From: Paenibacillus sp. FSL H8-0079 | GTDB taxonomy: Bacteria > Bacillota > Bacilli > Paenibacillales > Paenibacillaceae | Assembly (NCBI RefSeq): GCF_037991315.1 | Contig: NZ_CP150300.1 | Location: 3,224,001-3,288,000 of the forward strand | Direction of reading: 5' to 3' | Length of the DNA: 64,000 bases | Shown: piece after piece, positions 34,404 to 43,195 of the stretch | Numbering within the stretch: position 1 is the stretch's first letter | How the letters are laid out: each line of letters begins with the position of its first letter | Made by a program: the position numbers and the translations under genes | Notes under the pieces: model-generated | Databases searched by the model: none | The model's input: the letters and a program-made list of their open reading frames with translations, nothing else | Told to the model about the DNA's origin: nothing

Positions 34404-34973
34404 TTATAGATTCCTTTCTAATAAAATCCCAACTTGTTCTGCCACAATATGCGGTTGCCGGGGTAAGCCATTCGTGAAATAGGATTCCACTATACCAACG
34501 ATCGCTGTACCAAAGAACATAAGAATAACTTCTTTCGTTAGTCCTTTATTTTTCCCCTCCGTTATATTCACCTCATCTTCCAGTTCTTCGATGACGAGAG
34601 CGAGGAAGCGACTGCGGAAAAAAGGGGCTCCTTTACTCCGTAACATAGCCGAGAAAAATGAAAAGTGAATTTCAAAATAATCGAACCACAGCACATTGCT
34701 TTCTATAAAATCAAGATCGGATGCTTCCTTGCACAATCTTCTTAGTTCATCGATATGTTCTTCGATTAATTTATCCAGCAAGTCGAATTTGTCAGAATAA
34801 TGATGGTATATCGTTCTGCGGCCGACATTCGCATGATCAGAGATATCCTGCATCGTAATGGTATCGAAAGGTTTTTCGTTCATGAGTTTGATAAAAGCGG
34901 ATTTGATCGCTTCCTGAGACTTAAGTATTCTTCGATCTGTGATAGAAACGATAGTAATCACCATTCTTTCCAT
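34404..34973 (-). CDS. TetR-family regulator of the divergent cupin gene
   Basis: About 189 aa. HTH ITMQDISDHANVGRRTIYHHYSDKFDLL. The C-terminal domain (FGTAIVGIVESYFTNGLPRQP) resembles TetR_C_8, and the whole protein is a clear paralogue of the regulators ending at 41755 and, less closely, starting at 36784. The start is uncertain: ATG codons at 34973 and 34964 both have weak sites; the frame is open further upstream without support. Divergent from the cupin gene across a 30-bp inverted repeat. Confidence 0.88.
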   Translation of the reverse strand: MERMVITIVSITDRRILKSQEAIKSAFIKLMNEKPFDTITMQDISDHANVGRRTIYHHYSDKFDLLDKLIEEHIDELRRLCKEASDLDFIESNVLWFDYFEIHFSFFSAMLRSKGAPFFRSRFLALVIEELEDEVNITEGKNKGLTKEVILMFFGTAIVGIVESYFTNGLPRQPHIVAEQVGILLERNL

Positions 34974-35035
34974 AAAGTAATTGCACAAATGTTGTCCTAT
35001 TGCGCCATAAGGCACAGATCGGGTTCAATTGATCC

Positions 35036-35096
35036 TTGCAGAGGCAGTCCAATTATTTTATATTATACACAAATGCGCGATATCGCACGTATGTGT
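35036..35096 (+). promoter_or_regulatory. Cupin promoter and TetR-type operator
   Basis: -35 TTGCAG (35036-35041), 17-bp spacer, -10 TATATT (35059-35064). An interrupted palindrome at 35067-35096 (core GCGATATCGC; outer ACACA/TGTGT; about 14 of 17 positions symmetric) sits on the start of transcription. Confidence 0.6.
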
Positions 35097-35152
35097 TTTG
35101 AACAACAATGGTGAACACAATTCGATATATTAATTCATTGGAGGTACTCGAA

Positions 35153-35566
35153 ATGGCTAAACATGAAGAAGTTAAAGATGGAGTTATCTTCCCAGTAGGA
35201 GAAAAAAACGAAGCATATGCACAATATTTTATAGGACAAAGTTATCTCCAATCCTTGGTTGCTGATCCCAAAGTGAATGTGGGTGTTGGGAATGTAACGT
35301 TTGAACCGGGATGCAGAAATAACTGGCATATCCATCGTGGTGGATTTCAGTTGTTGTTAGTGACGGGTGGGGAAGGTTGGTATCAGGAAGAAGGAAAACC
35401 CGCTCAATTCCTAAAAGCCGGCGATGTTATTGTGACACATGATGGTGTGAAACACTGGCATGGGGCCGCTAAAGATAGTTGGTTTGAACACATTGCGATC
35501 ACTGCAGGTACACCGGAGTGGTTGGAACCTGTGACAGATGAAGTGTACGGAAATGCTACAAAGTAA
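35153..35566 (+). CDS. Cupin-domain protein
   Basis: Single-domain cupin, 137 aa. Motif 1 is GCRNNWHIHRGG...LLLVTGGEGWYQEEG and motif 2 GDVIVTHDGVKHWHGA, giving the His/Glu metal-site residues. Proteins of this size often accompany carboxymuconolactone decarboxylases or quinone/aldehyde detoxification. The ATG has TTGGAGG 8 bp upstream; the open frame before it is non-coding promoter DNA. Under the divergent TetR regulator. Reaction unknown. Confidence 0.9.
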   Translation: MAKHEEVKDGVIFPVGEKNEAYAQYFIGQSYLQSLVADPKVNVGVGNVTFEPGCRNNWHIHRGGFQLLLVTGGEGWYQEEGKPAQFLKAGDVIVTHDGVKHWHGAAKDSWFEHIAITAGTPEWLEPVTDEVYGNATK

Positions 35567-35651
35567 TCATTGAATAATGTGATTAGTAATATGGCAAAAG
35601 GTGACTGAATGTCATCTGGTAAGCCTTCTGTAATGATAATGAGATTAAGAA

Positions 35652-35680
35652 AAGCCTTACCGAAGTCGGTAGGGCTTTTT
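35652..35680 (+). terminator. Intrinsic terminator after the cupin gene
   Basis: 11-bp stem AAGCCTTACCG/CGGTAGGGCTT (one T.G) with an AAGT loop and five T. Confidence 0.9.
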
Positions 35681-35734
35681 CTGCTTACACTTATAAAAGA
35701 ATGATGAGTAATACTATAGATAGAATCCCAAGTA

Positions 35735-36598
35735 TTAACTCAATAATTGGTGCAACGCTTCTTTGACGGAAGTTGGTTTGCGACCTAGGAGCATCTCCAA
35801 ATCGGAATGAGCGTTCTCCAGTCCTCCCTCGCGAATTCCCTTTTGAACCATTACCAGTAATGCGGCAACGTCATCGGGTAAATTCGCATCTTTTAACATA
35901 TCACCATAAGAAGCATCATCCACAGCTAGTAGAGCAATACGTTTACCCGTAACTTCGTTAATCGTATCCACGAATTGCTGCTGTGTTAAGTTTTCACCGG
36001 ACAATTCATAAACTTTATTATCGTGATTTTCTCCCGTGAGTATGTTTGCTGTAACTTCAGCCAGATCAAGGCGGTATACCCAACCAACTTTTCCTTCACC
36101 CGCAGTGGTAACCCAAGGAGCACCTTCTAAGCATTGTTGAATTGTCGCTAATTCATTCTCAACATACCAGTTATTACGGACAAATACGTACGGAATACCC
36201 GATTCTTTAATGATCTCTTCACGTACACGGTGAATTCCCGCCAAGAAGAAATCACTCACATCCGCACGTGGGGCACTCGAATATACGATTTGTGCAACAC
36301 CAGTTTCTTTTGCTGCCTCAACAGCATGGGTCTGTTGACGAATGGAAGATTCAATATCACCGAATGTTGAAACGATAAATACACGATCTATGCCTTGGAA
36401 TGCTTGGACTAACGTATCTTTCTTTTCGAAGTCCGTTTCCCGAACCTCAATGCCTTGGGCTGCAAAACGTTGTGCTTTCTCCGATTGAATGTCACGTACA
36501 CCTGCAATAATATCTGAAGTCGGAATGTTCTCCGCTAAATATTCTACAATCTTTGATCCCAAATGCCCGGATGCACCCGTTACTAAAATTTTCATCAT
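35735..36598 (-). CDS. NmrA-like NAD(P)-binding oxidoreductase (quinone reductase type)
   Basis: Atypical SDR, 287 aa. The Rossmann motif TGASGHLG at residues 8-15 lacks the classical Y-x-x-x-K and resembles NAD(P)H:quinone oxidoreductase 2 (QOR2/YtfG). FIVSTFGD and YSSAPRADVS follow the family pattern. GGAGGAAAAATG overlaps the start. Divergent from a TetR regulator with a perfect 9-2-9 palindrome between them, so likely induced by quinones or other electrophiles. Confidence 0.9.
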   Translation of the reverse strand: MMKILVTGASGHLGSKIVEYLAENIPTSDIIAGVRDIQSEKAQRFAAQGIEVRETDFEKKDTLVQAFQGIDRVFIVSTFGDIESSIRQQTHAVEAAKETGVAQIVYSSAPRADVSDFFLAGIHRVREEIIKESGIPYVFVRNNWYVENELATIQQCLEGAPWVTTAGEGKVGWVYRLDLAEVTANILTGENHDNKVYELSGENLTQQQFVDTINEVTGKRIALLAVDDASYGDMLKDANLPDDVAALLVMVQKGIREGGLENAHSDLEMLLGRKPTSVKEALHQLLS

Positions 36599-36658
36599 TT
36601 TTCCTCCAATGTGGACTTGATTACCCTTGATTTACTGTCGATATTTTCGACTTTCTGG

Positions 36659-36680
36659 TATACAACACTTGTTGTATAAT
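36659..36680. promoter_or_regulatory. TetR-type operator between NmrA-like and TetR genes
   Basis: TATACAACA-CT-TGTTGTATA (36659-36678), a perfect 9-2-9 palindrome. The right arm runs into a -10 TATAAT (36675-36680) for the TetR gene; the left arm overlaps GGTATA, a -10-like TATACC for the minus-strand gene. Confidence 0.75.
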
Positions 36681-36783
36681 CAAAGTCTATACGGCTTGTT
36701 AGCATTGAACAATCATCAATAACTGCGAATGATCGTATATACGACATTTCATCACAACTGTTGAAAAAATAGGAGGGGATTAC

Positions 36784-37347
36784 GTGGAAAAAACGTTAGA
36801 CCCACGGTTCATCAGAACACGAAAACTGATTATGGATGCATTTATGGCATTGGTTATAGAGAAGGATTTCAAGGATATTACGATCAAGGATATCACGCAA
36901 AAAGCGACCATTAATCGAGCGACATTTTACTACCATTTCTTTGATAAATATGATCTGATGGAAACCGTGTTAAGTGAAGATATATTGCGGGAAGTTTTAA
37001 AAGATGTGACTTCGCATGAAGCTTTAACACCAAAGGTCTTACATGATATATTCATTAGTTTAATCACTTTTCAAAGTGGGCTGGCTAATCAGTGTTCACG
37101 AAGTTACGAGGCATTTACACCTAAGATTGAAACTGTTGTAAAGGAAGCGATGGGCAGGGCATTTAAAAAATTGCTGAAGCAACAGTATTCAACATGGCCA
37201 ACGGAAAAGTTAGAATTGCATAGTATTATGCTTAGTTGGAGCTTATATGGCATGTCAATGAAGTTTGTGAAGAATGGTGATCTGCCATCGGAAGATCTAA
37301 TGAAAGATACGTTTAATACGCTTTTGAATGTAGAACAATATGCTTGA
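36784..37347 (+). CDS. TetR-family regulator
   Basis: 187 aa. HTH ITIKDITQKATINRATFYYHFFDKYDLM. Related to the TetR proteins at 34404 and 41755 (shared D-K-[YF]-D-L after the HTH). GTG start with ATAGGAGGGG about 7 bp upstream. Divergent from the quinone-reductase-like gene and probably represses both through the 20-bp palindrome. Followed by a 14-bp-stem terminator. Confidence 0.9.
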   Translation: MEKTLDPRFIRTRKLIMDAFMALVIEKDFKDITIKDITQKATINRATFYYHFFDKYDLMETVLSEDILREVLKDVTSHEALTPKVLHDIFISLITFQSGLANQCSRSYEAFTPKIETVVKEAMGRAFKKLLKQQYSTWPTEKLELHSIMLSWSLYGMSMKFVKNGDLPSEDLMKDTFNTLLNVEQYA

Positions 37348-37391
37348 ATTCTCCCAGCTGAAGAACGATATAGGTACTGAGAATACAAGTT

Positions 37392-37428
37392 AACAGGCTG
37401 TTGAGATGTCCTCAACAGCCTGTTTTTT
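37392..37428 (+). terminator. Intrinsic terminator after the TetR gene
   Basis: Perfect 14-bp stem AACAGGCTGTTGAG/CTCAACAGCCTGTT, ATGTC loop, six T. Separates convergent genes. Confidence 0.93.
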
Positions 37429-37443
37429 ATCTGTATTCGTACT

Positions 37444-38316
37444 TTATTGAACAGATTCTATACGCAAAGCTTCCCTACATTTCTTCCGATAGTTCGATGG
37501 GGAAATTCCAAAGTGGCTTGAGAATTGCCGGGAGAAATAGTCAGGTGAATGGAATCCAACTGCCAGAGCAATCTCGGTAATCGGCCGCAGGGTATATTGA
37601 AGCAATGGTTCGGCTTGTTTCAAGCGATGTTTCATTAATGTTTCCATTATGGAATCTCCCACTTGTTCCTTGAACAAATGAGACAGACGGGAAGGGGATA
37701 AGCACACCCTCTTGCCCAAATCTTCGATAAGAATCTGATCCATGTAATCCCGAGAAATAATGTTCAGTACTTCCTGAACGCGTGAATCCAATTCCTTCTT
37801 CGATTGATTCTGACTGGCGACCAACAAGATGACCTCTTCCAGTGCATTCAATGTCAGTTCATCCCTCAACATGGAATCCTCGTATAATCTGTAGGAGATC
37901 ACTCTGCTAAAAGCAGATTCAATGGCTCTCCGGGAGCTTTCCTTATCGATATGGAGTTGAAAGATCGGACCATCTGTATTGCTGGAGGGTATCCAATCCA
38001 TCCAAGGTAGACGTGGAATGAAGTGAGCCCACATTTTATCCCATACATGTCCTTGCTCGGTGAAATAGTCTTGCGCGGTTCCAGGAGAGACAAGGGTCAA
38101 CATTCCAGCTGTACAGCTCAGGTATCCACTAGCTCCATTATGAATACGTCCTTTCCCCGATAAAGTATATATGATTAGCCAATCCTTGGTTCCCTGTGCA
38201 CGATAACAGGAGTAACCGTAGGGCTGAATATAGTGGTCGGACACCAGAATCCCCGGAGGATGTGTGTATTGTTGTCTTGCTGCAAACATAGCAGGATCGT
38301 CTGGTTTGTTAGCCAT
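37444..38316 (-). CDS. AraC-family regulator, divergent from the GH2 gene
   Basis: 290 aa. N-terminal AraC_binding domain (RAQGTKDWLIIYTLSGKGRIH, typical of sugar-responsive members), C-terminal double HTH (IEDLGKRVCLSPSRLSHLFK; ITEIALAVGFHSPDYFSRQF). Divergent from the GH2 gene with 99 bp between, so it probably activates that gene in response to a sugar released from its substrate. Confidence 0.92.
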   Translation of the reverse strand: MANKPDDPAMFAARQQYTHPPGILVSDHYIQPYGYSCYRAQGTKDWLIIYTLSGKGRIHNGASGYLSCTAGMLTLVSPGTAQDYFTEQGHVWDKMWAHFIPRLPWMDWIPSSNTDGPIFQLHIDKESSRRAIESAFSRVISYRLYEDSMLRDELTLNALEEVILLVASQNQSKKELDSRVQEVLNIISRDYMDQILIEDLGKRVCLSPSRLSHLFKEQVGDSIMETLMKHRLKQAEPLLQYTLRPITEIALAVGFHSPDYFSRQFSSHFGISPSNYRKKCREALRIESVQ

Positions 38317-38375
38317 ATCCTCATTCCTTTCGCTTCACTACATATTCTAAAATAATATACGAGAATAACTCAAAA

Positions 38376-38389
38376 TGAAAGCGTTCTAT
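38376..38389 (+). promoter_or_regulatory. Possible cre site before the GH2 gene
   Basis: TGAAAGCGTTCTAT agrees with the CcpA cre consensus TGWAARCGNTNWCA at 12 of 14 positions. It lies 27 bp before the GH2 start, which would fit carbon catabolite repression. The last two bases differ, so the call is tentative. Confidence 0.4.
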
Positions 38390-38415
38390 TTTAGTGAAGG
38401 TAAGAGGTGAACCTT

Positions 38416-41400
38416 ATGTCATATCAACAACATGACAAGAGAATACTTCAACTTGCGGGGAAGTGGAAATGCGTACTTGATCCCCAGGATATCGGTGCAA
38501 CCGAACAATGGTACGAGTCGCTCGTTTCCCAATCGAAGAGTCTGGTAACACTCCCTGGTACGCTGACAGTCAACGGCATTGGAGACGTAACGGAATGGGG
38601 CGATGAGATGGATCGAGAGTCGGTCCGTTCTCTGCGGCAGCGTCATTCTTATATTGGATCAGCATGGTACGGATACGAAATCGATGTCCCTGCTGAATGG
38701 GTTGAAAAGCGGTTTGTCATATATCTTGAGCGGATTATGTTTCAATCTACCTTATGGGTGAACGGTCAACTTGCCGGACAGCAAGATCGTTTATCCGTTG
38801 CTCATGAATATGACGTGAGTACATTCATTCAACCTGGAAAGGTTAACCGGCTCACCCTTCGGATTGATAATCGGGATGTTCAGAATCTGGGCAATCATTC
38901 GAGCGCTTATACAGAAGAGACGCAGACGATCTGGAATGGGATTATAGGCCGGATGGAGCTACATATTTCAGAGCCGTTCTGGGTCAATAATATACAGGTC
39001 TTCCCTGAGCCGGATCTGCGCTCCGTTGTAGTGAAGGGTACATGTCATAATAAAACCGATACTGAAGCTCATGCCAATTTGCAAATATCCGCACATATCA
39101 AACAGGGCGTAGCACCGCATGCGGTTCCTGAGATAGAAAAAAGTATCCATGTCTCCGCCTCATCCTCCGAGAACTTTGAATGGAAAGTAGATATGGGTGA
39201 AAATCCCTTGTTATGGGACGAATTCAACCCCAATATCTATGAGTTGAGGATAGAAGCACAAGTAGTATTGGATGCACGCGAACCGATTCGTATCTCGGAA
39301 AATAGGACATTTGGGTTGCGATACTTTCAACGCAAGGACAGAGAATTGCAGATGAATGGGAGGCCTGTCTTTTTGCGAGGAACCTTAGAGTGTTGCATCT
39401 TTCCGCATACAGGTCATCCGCCGATGGACATTGAATCTTGGCTCAAGTTGTTTCGGGCAGCTAAGAACTATGGATTGAACCATATCCGTTTTCACTCCTG
39501 GTGTCCACCTGAAGCTGCATTCGAAGCTGCTGATCTATTGGGGGTTTACCTGCAAGTCGAGTCCCCCATGTGGATGGATACGTGGAATATGGCAGTAGGG
39601 ACGCATTCAGAGCACTACACGTACTTGCCTCAGGAGGCTCGCCGAATTGCTCATGTCTACGGGAATCATCCTTCTTTTTGTATCTACAGTAACGGCAATG
39701 AATTGAATGGTGACTTCAACCTGTTGCACCGGATGGTAGACGACTTGAAATCGTTCGATGACAGGCGTTTATACACGATCACCACCAATTGGGATCGGGA
39801 GCTTGATCCAGCAGATGATCTGTTTATTGCCCAATCGGTTGATGGTATTGGTGTTCGCGGACAATATTTCCCGGAAGAATTAGCGTTGTCCACTCAGCTA
39901 GACTTCCGAGACGCCGTAGCCAATCGACCAGTACCTGTTATTTCACATGAAGTGGGGCAGTATGCTGTCTACCCGGATGTACAAGAGATGGAGAAGTATA
40001 GCGGAGCGTTACGTCCCGTTAATCTGGAGGTCATCCATTCAGATATGAAGAAAAGAGGTTTACTTGGTGACCTTCGTTCATTCGTCCACGGTTCAGGCAT
40101 GTTGGCGCTACAATTATATCGCGATGAGATCGAAGCTGCCCTGCGCACGCCGAGTCTTGGAGGATTTCAGTTGCTGGATTTGCATGATTTCCCTGGTCAG
40201 AGCACCGCAACCGTGGGTCTCCTTAATGCATTTTGGGAATCCAAGGGTTTGATCGAACCTCAACAATTCCGAGAGTTTTGCGGGCCAACGGTACTGTTGC
40301 TTCGCATGCCGAAACGGATCTATACGAATACAGAGCTGTACGTGGCTGAGATCAACATTGCCCATTTTGGAGTAAAAGAACTTCCGCCATCCTCCATCCA
40401 GTGGACAATTGCAGATGGGCAGGGCCGCACGCTCGATTCAGGTTCTCTGCTTACAGATACGATTCCTCTTGGATCAGGTCAACCGTTAGGTCGCTTGGTT
40501 TCAGACGCGCCACATCGAATACAGAAAAGCGACAGACTGACGATATCTTTGAAACTGGAGGGTAGCGAAATACGAAATGAATGGCCGTTCTGGGTATACG
40601 AATGCAGCGGGAAGGATCAGGAAGTCCCTCAGGGCATAATGGTAAAACATAGTCTGGACGAAGGAATGGAGCAGACGCTTGAAGAGGGAGGAACCGTTTT
40701 ATTTCTGGCGAAGGATAGTGACTTAAGAAATACGACCCCAGGGAAGTTCTATCCGGTATTCTGGAGTCCGGCACATTTTGCAACTGAAGCTCCGTGTGGC
40801 ATTATGGTTGATTCTGAGCATCGGGCCTTGAGAGACTTCCCAACCAAAGAGTACGCAGAATATCCATGGAAGGACTTGCTGGAGCGATCCGTATCTATTG
40901 TGGTGAACGATGATATTGCATTTAACCCGATTGTTCAGGTCATACCCAACTTTATTCATAACCGAAAACTGATGAATCTTGCGGAATATACCGTTGGAAA
41001 AGGAAAACTGATCATCTGTGGAATTGATATCGAGAATGATATGAACAGTCGACCTGTCGCAGCGCAGCTCCGTAGAAGCTTAATCGACTATATGTCCTCA
41101 GATTCTTTTGCCCCCAAAGTATCGATGGAGTTGAATGAGCTTCGCCAATTGCTTGAGAAGAATGAGCAGCCTGCCATGACAGGAACTGCTGATCGATGCA
41201 CTTCGGAGCATGAGCTTGCCAGAGGGAAGTTCGCATCAAGCGATAGCATGAACGAGGGCAATGATGCCACGTATGGAAACGATGGTGTCGATGAGACGTA
41301 CTGGCAGGCACAAGACGATCATCCAGGCCACTGGTGGCAGGTAGATTTGTTACAGGAACGTTCCATCACAGGAAGCAAAGTAAGATTTCACCAGCAAGGT

Positions 41401-41598
41401 AACTTCCTATATGTGATTCAGGTTTCAAGCGATGCAATCGAATGGCGTGTGGTCGTTAACCAGACGGGGCAGACGTCACATGAACAGATACGGATGGATC
41501 ATTTTGAAGCAAAGGGCAGGTATATAAGAATTGTATACAATGGGTTACCGCAGGGAGTTAGGGCAGGACATCGTGCATTTGAAGTGTACGGTAGCTGA
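38416..41598 (+). CDS. Glycoside hydrolase family 2 enzyme with C-terminal F5/8 (CBM32-like) domain
   Basis: 1060 aa, no signal peptide, so intracellular. GH2 N-terminal sugar-binding jelly roll (about 20-190), immunoglobulin-like middle, then the TIM barrel with acid/base E429 in SNGNELNGDF and nucleophile E512 in ISHEVGQY. A long linker region and a discoidin/F5-8 type C domain (about 925-1060: ...HWWQVDLLQERSITG...) end the protein. This layout is known in beta-galactosidase, beta-glucuronidase and beta-mannosidase-like GH2 members; substrate not assignable. The ATG at 38416 has AAGAGGTGA 5 bp upstream. Single gene, probably under the divergent AraC regulator, with a possible cre site. Confidence 0.9.
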   Translation: MSYQQHDKRILQLAGKWKCVLDPQDIGATEQWYESLVSQSKSLVTLPGTLTVNGIGDVTEWGDEMDRESVRSLRQRHSYIGSAWYGYEIDVPAEWVEKRFVIYLERIMFQSTLWVNGQLAGQQDRLSVAHEYDVSTFIQPGKVNRLTLRIDNRDVQNLGNHSSAYTEETQTIWNGIIGRMELHISEPFWVNNIQVFPEPDLRSVVVKGTCHNKTDTEAHANLQISAHIKQGVAPHAVPEIEKSIHVSASSSENFEWKVDMGENPLLWDEFNPNIYELRIEAQVVLDAREPIRISENRTFGLRYFQRKDRELQMNGRPVFLRGTLECCIFPHTGHPPMDIESWLKLFRAAKNYGLNHIRFHSWCPPEAAFEAADLLGVYLQVESPMWMDTWNMAVGTHSEHYTYLPQEARRIAHVYGNHPSFCIYSNGNELNGDFNLLHRMVDDLKSFDDRRLYTITTNWDRELDPADDLFIAQSVDGIGVRGQYFPEELALSTQLDFRDAVANRPVPVISHEVGQYAVYPDVQEMEKYSGALRPVNLEVIHSDMKKRGLLGDLRSFVHGSGMLALQLYRDEIEAALRTPSLGGFQLLDLHDFPGQSTATVGLLNAFWESKGLIEPQQFREFCGPTVLLLRMPKRIYTNTELYVAEINIAHFGVKELPPSSIQWTIADGQGRTLDSGSLLTDTIPLGSGQPLGRLVSDAPHRIQKSDRLTISLKLEGSEIRNEWPFWVYECSGKDQEVPQGIMVKHSLDEGMEQTLEEGGTVLFLAKDSDLRNTTPGKFYPVFWSPAHFATEAPCGIMVDSEHRALRDFPTKEYAEYPWKDLLERSVSIVVNDDIAFNPIVQVIPNFIHNRKLMNLAEYTVGKGKLIICGIDIENDMNSRPVAAQLRRSLIDYMSSDSFAPKVSMELNELRQLLEKNEQPAMTGTADRCTSEHELARGKFASSDSMNEGNDATYGNDGVDETYWQAQDDHPGHWWQVDLLQERSITGSKVRFHQQGNFLYVIQVSSDAIEWRVVVNQTGQTSHEQIRMDHFEAKGRYIRIVYNGLPQGVRAGHRAFEVYGS

Positions 41599-41620
41599 TC
41601 CAAGCAAAATGGATTGAAGG

Positions 41621-41655
41621 AAAAATAACGTTACTCTCAAGTGACGTTATTTTTT
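41621..41655 (+). terminator. Intrinsic terminator after the GH2 gene
   Basis: 12-bp stem AAATAACGTTAC/GTGACGTTATTT (one T.G), TCTCAA loop, flanked by A-run and T-run. Confidence 0.9.
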
Positions 41656-41754
41656 CATGAAACAGTAAGAGATACGAATTTTTTGACTAACATAAAGCTA
41701 ATTATTCTAGGGCGCATCTCAAAAACTGTTTCCTTCGAAGTTTTCAGTCACGAC

Positions 41755-42324
41755 CTAGTTAATAACTTGATTTCTTTTGAGAAGTCCCCATAATTGTTCA
41801 GCTACCTCTTCCGAGGATTGAGGCATATCATTCATAATCCACCATTCAATGATACCGACAAAGGCAGACGCCATAAACTGAGTAATAAATTCTTTATTAT
41901 AGCCGCTATTGTCACCATCCATATTAATATTCATCCGGATATGTGTTGTCACGAGTTCCAACATCTGTTCACGAAACGCAGGTATTCCTTTGTTAGAGAG
42001 CATTGAAGCGTAAAAACGATGGTGCTCTTCGAAATATCGAATTACAGGTAGAAAAGAGGATTGAATGAGATCAATCGTTTCGCCATTTGCATTCGTGGTC
42101 GTTGTTGCGAGTATCATTTTGTTTAAGTTTTCTTCAATGCACTTGTTCAACAGATCATACTTATCACTGTAATGAAAGTATACCGTTCCCCGATTGATGT
42201 TAGCTCGATCAGCAATCTCGTTGATTGTAATGTCCTCAAAATTTTTCTCAGCAATGAGAGAAAGAAAGGACTGCAAGATCGCTTGCTTCGTTTTGACTAC
42301 TCTTCGATCGATTTTAATGTGCAC
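41755..42324 (-). CDS. TetR-family regulator of the divergent SnoaL-like gene
   Basis: 189 aa. HTH ITINEIADRANINRGTVYFHYSDKYDLL; C-terminal MASAFVGIIEWWIMNDMPQSSEEVAEQL aligns with the TetR ending at 34404, so the two are paralogues. GTG start with GGAGG 7 bp upstream. Divergent from a SnoaL-like gene; inverted repeats with a TTGGAT/ATCCAA core lie between them. Confidence 0.92.
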   Translation of the reverse strand: MHIKIDRRVVKTKQAILQSFLSLIAEKNFEDITINEIADRANINRGTVYFHYSDKYDLLNKCIEENLNKMILATTTTNANGETIDLIQSSFLPVIRYFEEHHRFYASMLSNKGIPAFREQMLELVTTHIRMNINMDGDNSGYNKEFITQFMASAFVGIIEWWIMNDMPQSSEEVAEQLWGLLKRNQVIN

Positions 42325-42368
42325 TTGGTAACCTCCACCCCGAGATATCTAACACTTTGTGATTGAAC

Positions 42369-42463
42369 GTTGGATATCCAACAAAAAGCGCCAGATTAAC
42401 GATTGTAGTTATTTTTGTACTCCTTATAATAATCAATAAGTCATACTTATTCAACAAATGTTG
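42369..42463. promoter_or_regulatory. Divergent promoter with two inverted repeats
   Basis: Perfect palindrome GTTGGATATCCAAC (42369-42382), a promoter -35 TTGTAG (42403-42408), 16-bp spacer, -10 TATAAT (42425-42430), and CAACA-AA-TGTTG (42452-42463) downstream of the start of transcription. The repeats share CAAC/GTTG ends and are likely TetR operators. Confidence 0.6.
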
Positions 42464-42511
42464 GATTACAAAATGTTATGGCTCAGACGATACATCAAGG
42501 AGGACAATTAT

Positions 42512-42946
42512 ATGTCACTGGAAATTTTACAAGCAAAATCCGAATTGAGAGATTTGGTGGACTCGTATGCTACGTTAACTGATGCCAAAAGAATTGCAGA
42601 TCAGATGCTCTTATTTACACCGGATACACGATTCAAAGTATACTTTGGTGATCAACTGATGTCTGAAGTAACCGGAACCAAGCAGCTGGAAGAAGAGTTT
42701 AATGGTCATGTGGCGCTGGTAAAACGCTATTTCACCACGAACGCACAGCATGTAGTGAACGTGGAAGGTGATACTGCAACAGGCGTTGTATTTTCTCAGA
42801 TCAAAATGGTTAGGGACGAAGAAGGCAAAGAAGTTCTCACGGATTATAGTGTTCAATATCATGATGTTTATGTCCGCCAGGGGGCAAAGTGGTTGATACA
42901 GGAACGTACTTCACAATATATCATCATCGAAGTAAGAGCACTGTAA
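42512..42946 (+). CDS. SnoaL-like (NTF2 fold) protein
   Basis: 144 aa, one SnoaL_4-type domain: N-terminal helices (LRDLVDSYATLTDAKRIADQMLLFTPD), then the curved sheet (FNGHVALVKRYFTTNAQHVVNVEGDTATG and YHDVYVRQGAKWLIQERTSQYI). Such proteins act as isomerases, hydratases or binding proteins; the function here is unknown. AAGGAGGA lies 8 bp before the ATG at 42512. Regulated by the divergent TetR. Confidence 0.9.
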   Translation: MSLEILQAKSELRDLVDSYATLTDAKRIADQMLLFTPDTRFKVYFGDQLMSEVTGTKQLEEEFNGHVALVKRYFTTNAQHVVNVEGDTATGVVFSQIKMVRDEEGKEVLTDYSVQYHDVYVRQGAKWLIQERTSQYIIIEVRAL

Positions 42947-42978
42947 GCACAATAATTTAAGCAAAATAATGGTTAAAG

Positions 42979-43020
42979 AAATGACGAGGGCGTTATCTGA
43001 TGCTCTTGTCATTTCTTTAT
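42979..43020 (+). terminator. Intrinsic terminator after the SnoaL gene
   Basis: Stem AAATGACGAGGGC/GCTCTTGTCATTT (two G.T pairs) with a 10-nt loop, followed by CTTTA and more T. Confidence 0.82.
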
Positions 43021-43118
43021 TTTTTAGAACCTGCTATTTCGGTCCTCGAACAGGCGGTGTGGCTTGGATTTGCATGTATTGCAGTGTGTTCTCCAATGGA
43101 CTTGGAGAAATTTCCAGA

Positions 43119-43178
43119 ATGAAAACGCTTGTCAAACGGAAAAGAATATGATAATTTAATGTCTGTAACCGGTTACAC
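43119..43178 (+). promoter_or_regulatory. Ribose operon promoter, RbsR operator and possible cre
   Basis: -35 TTGTCA (43129-43134) and -10 GATAAT or TAATTT (43151-43158). The perfect palindrome TGTAACCGGTTACA (43165-43178) lies at the start of transcription and is a typical LacI-family (RbsR) operator. TGAAAACGCTTGTC (from 43120) overlaps the -35 box and agrees with cre at 11-12 of 14 positions. Confidence 0.72.
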
Positions 43179-43195
43179 ATAGAGGAGAGCAACTT

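Noticed and set aside
40451..41311. Several minus-strand frames of about 100 codons opposite the GH2 gene
   Set aside because: No start signals and overlapping one another; shadows of the 1060-codon GH2 frame.
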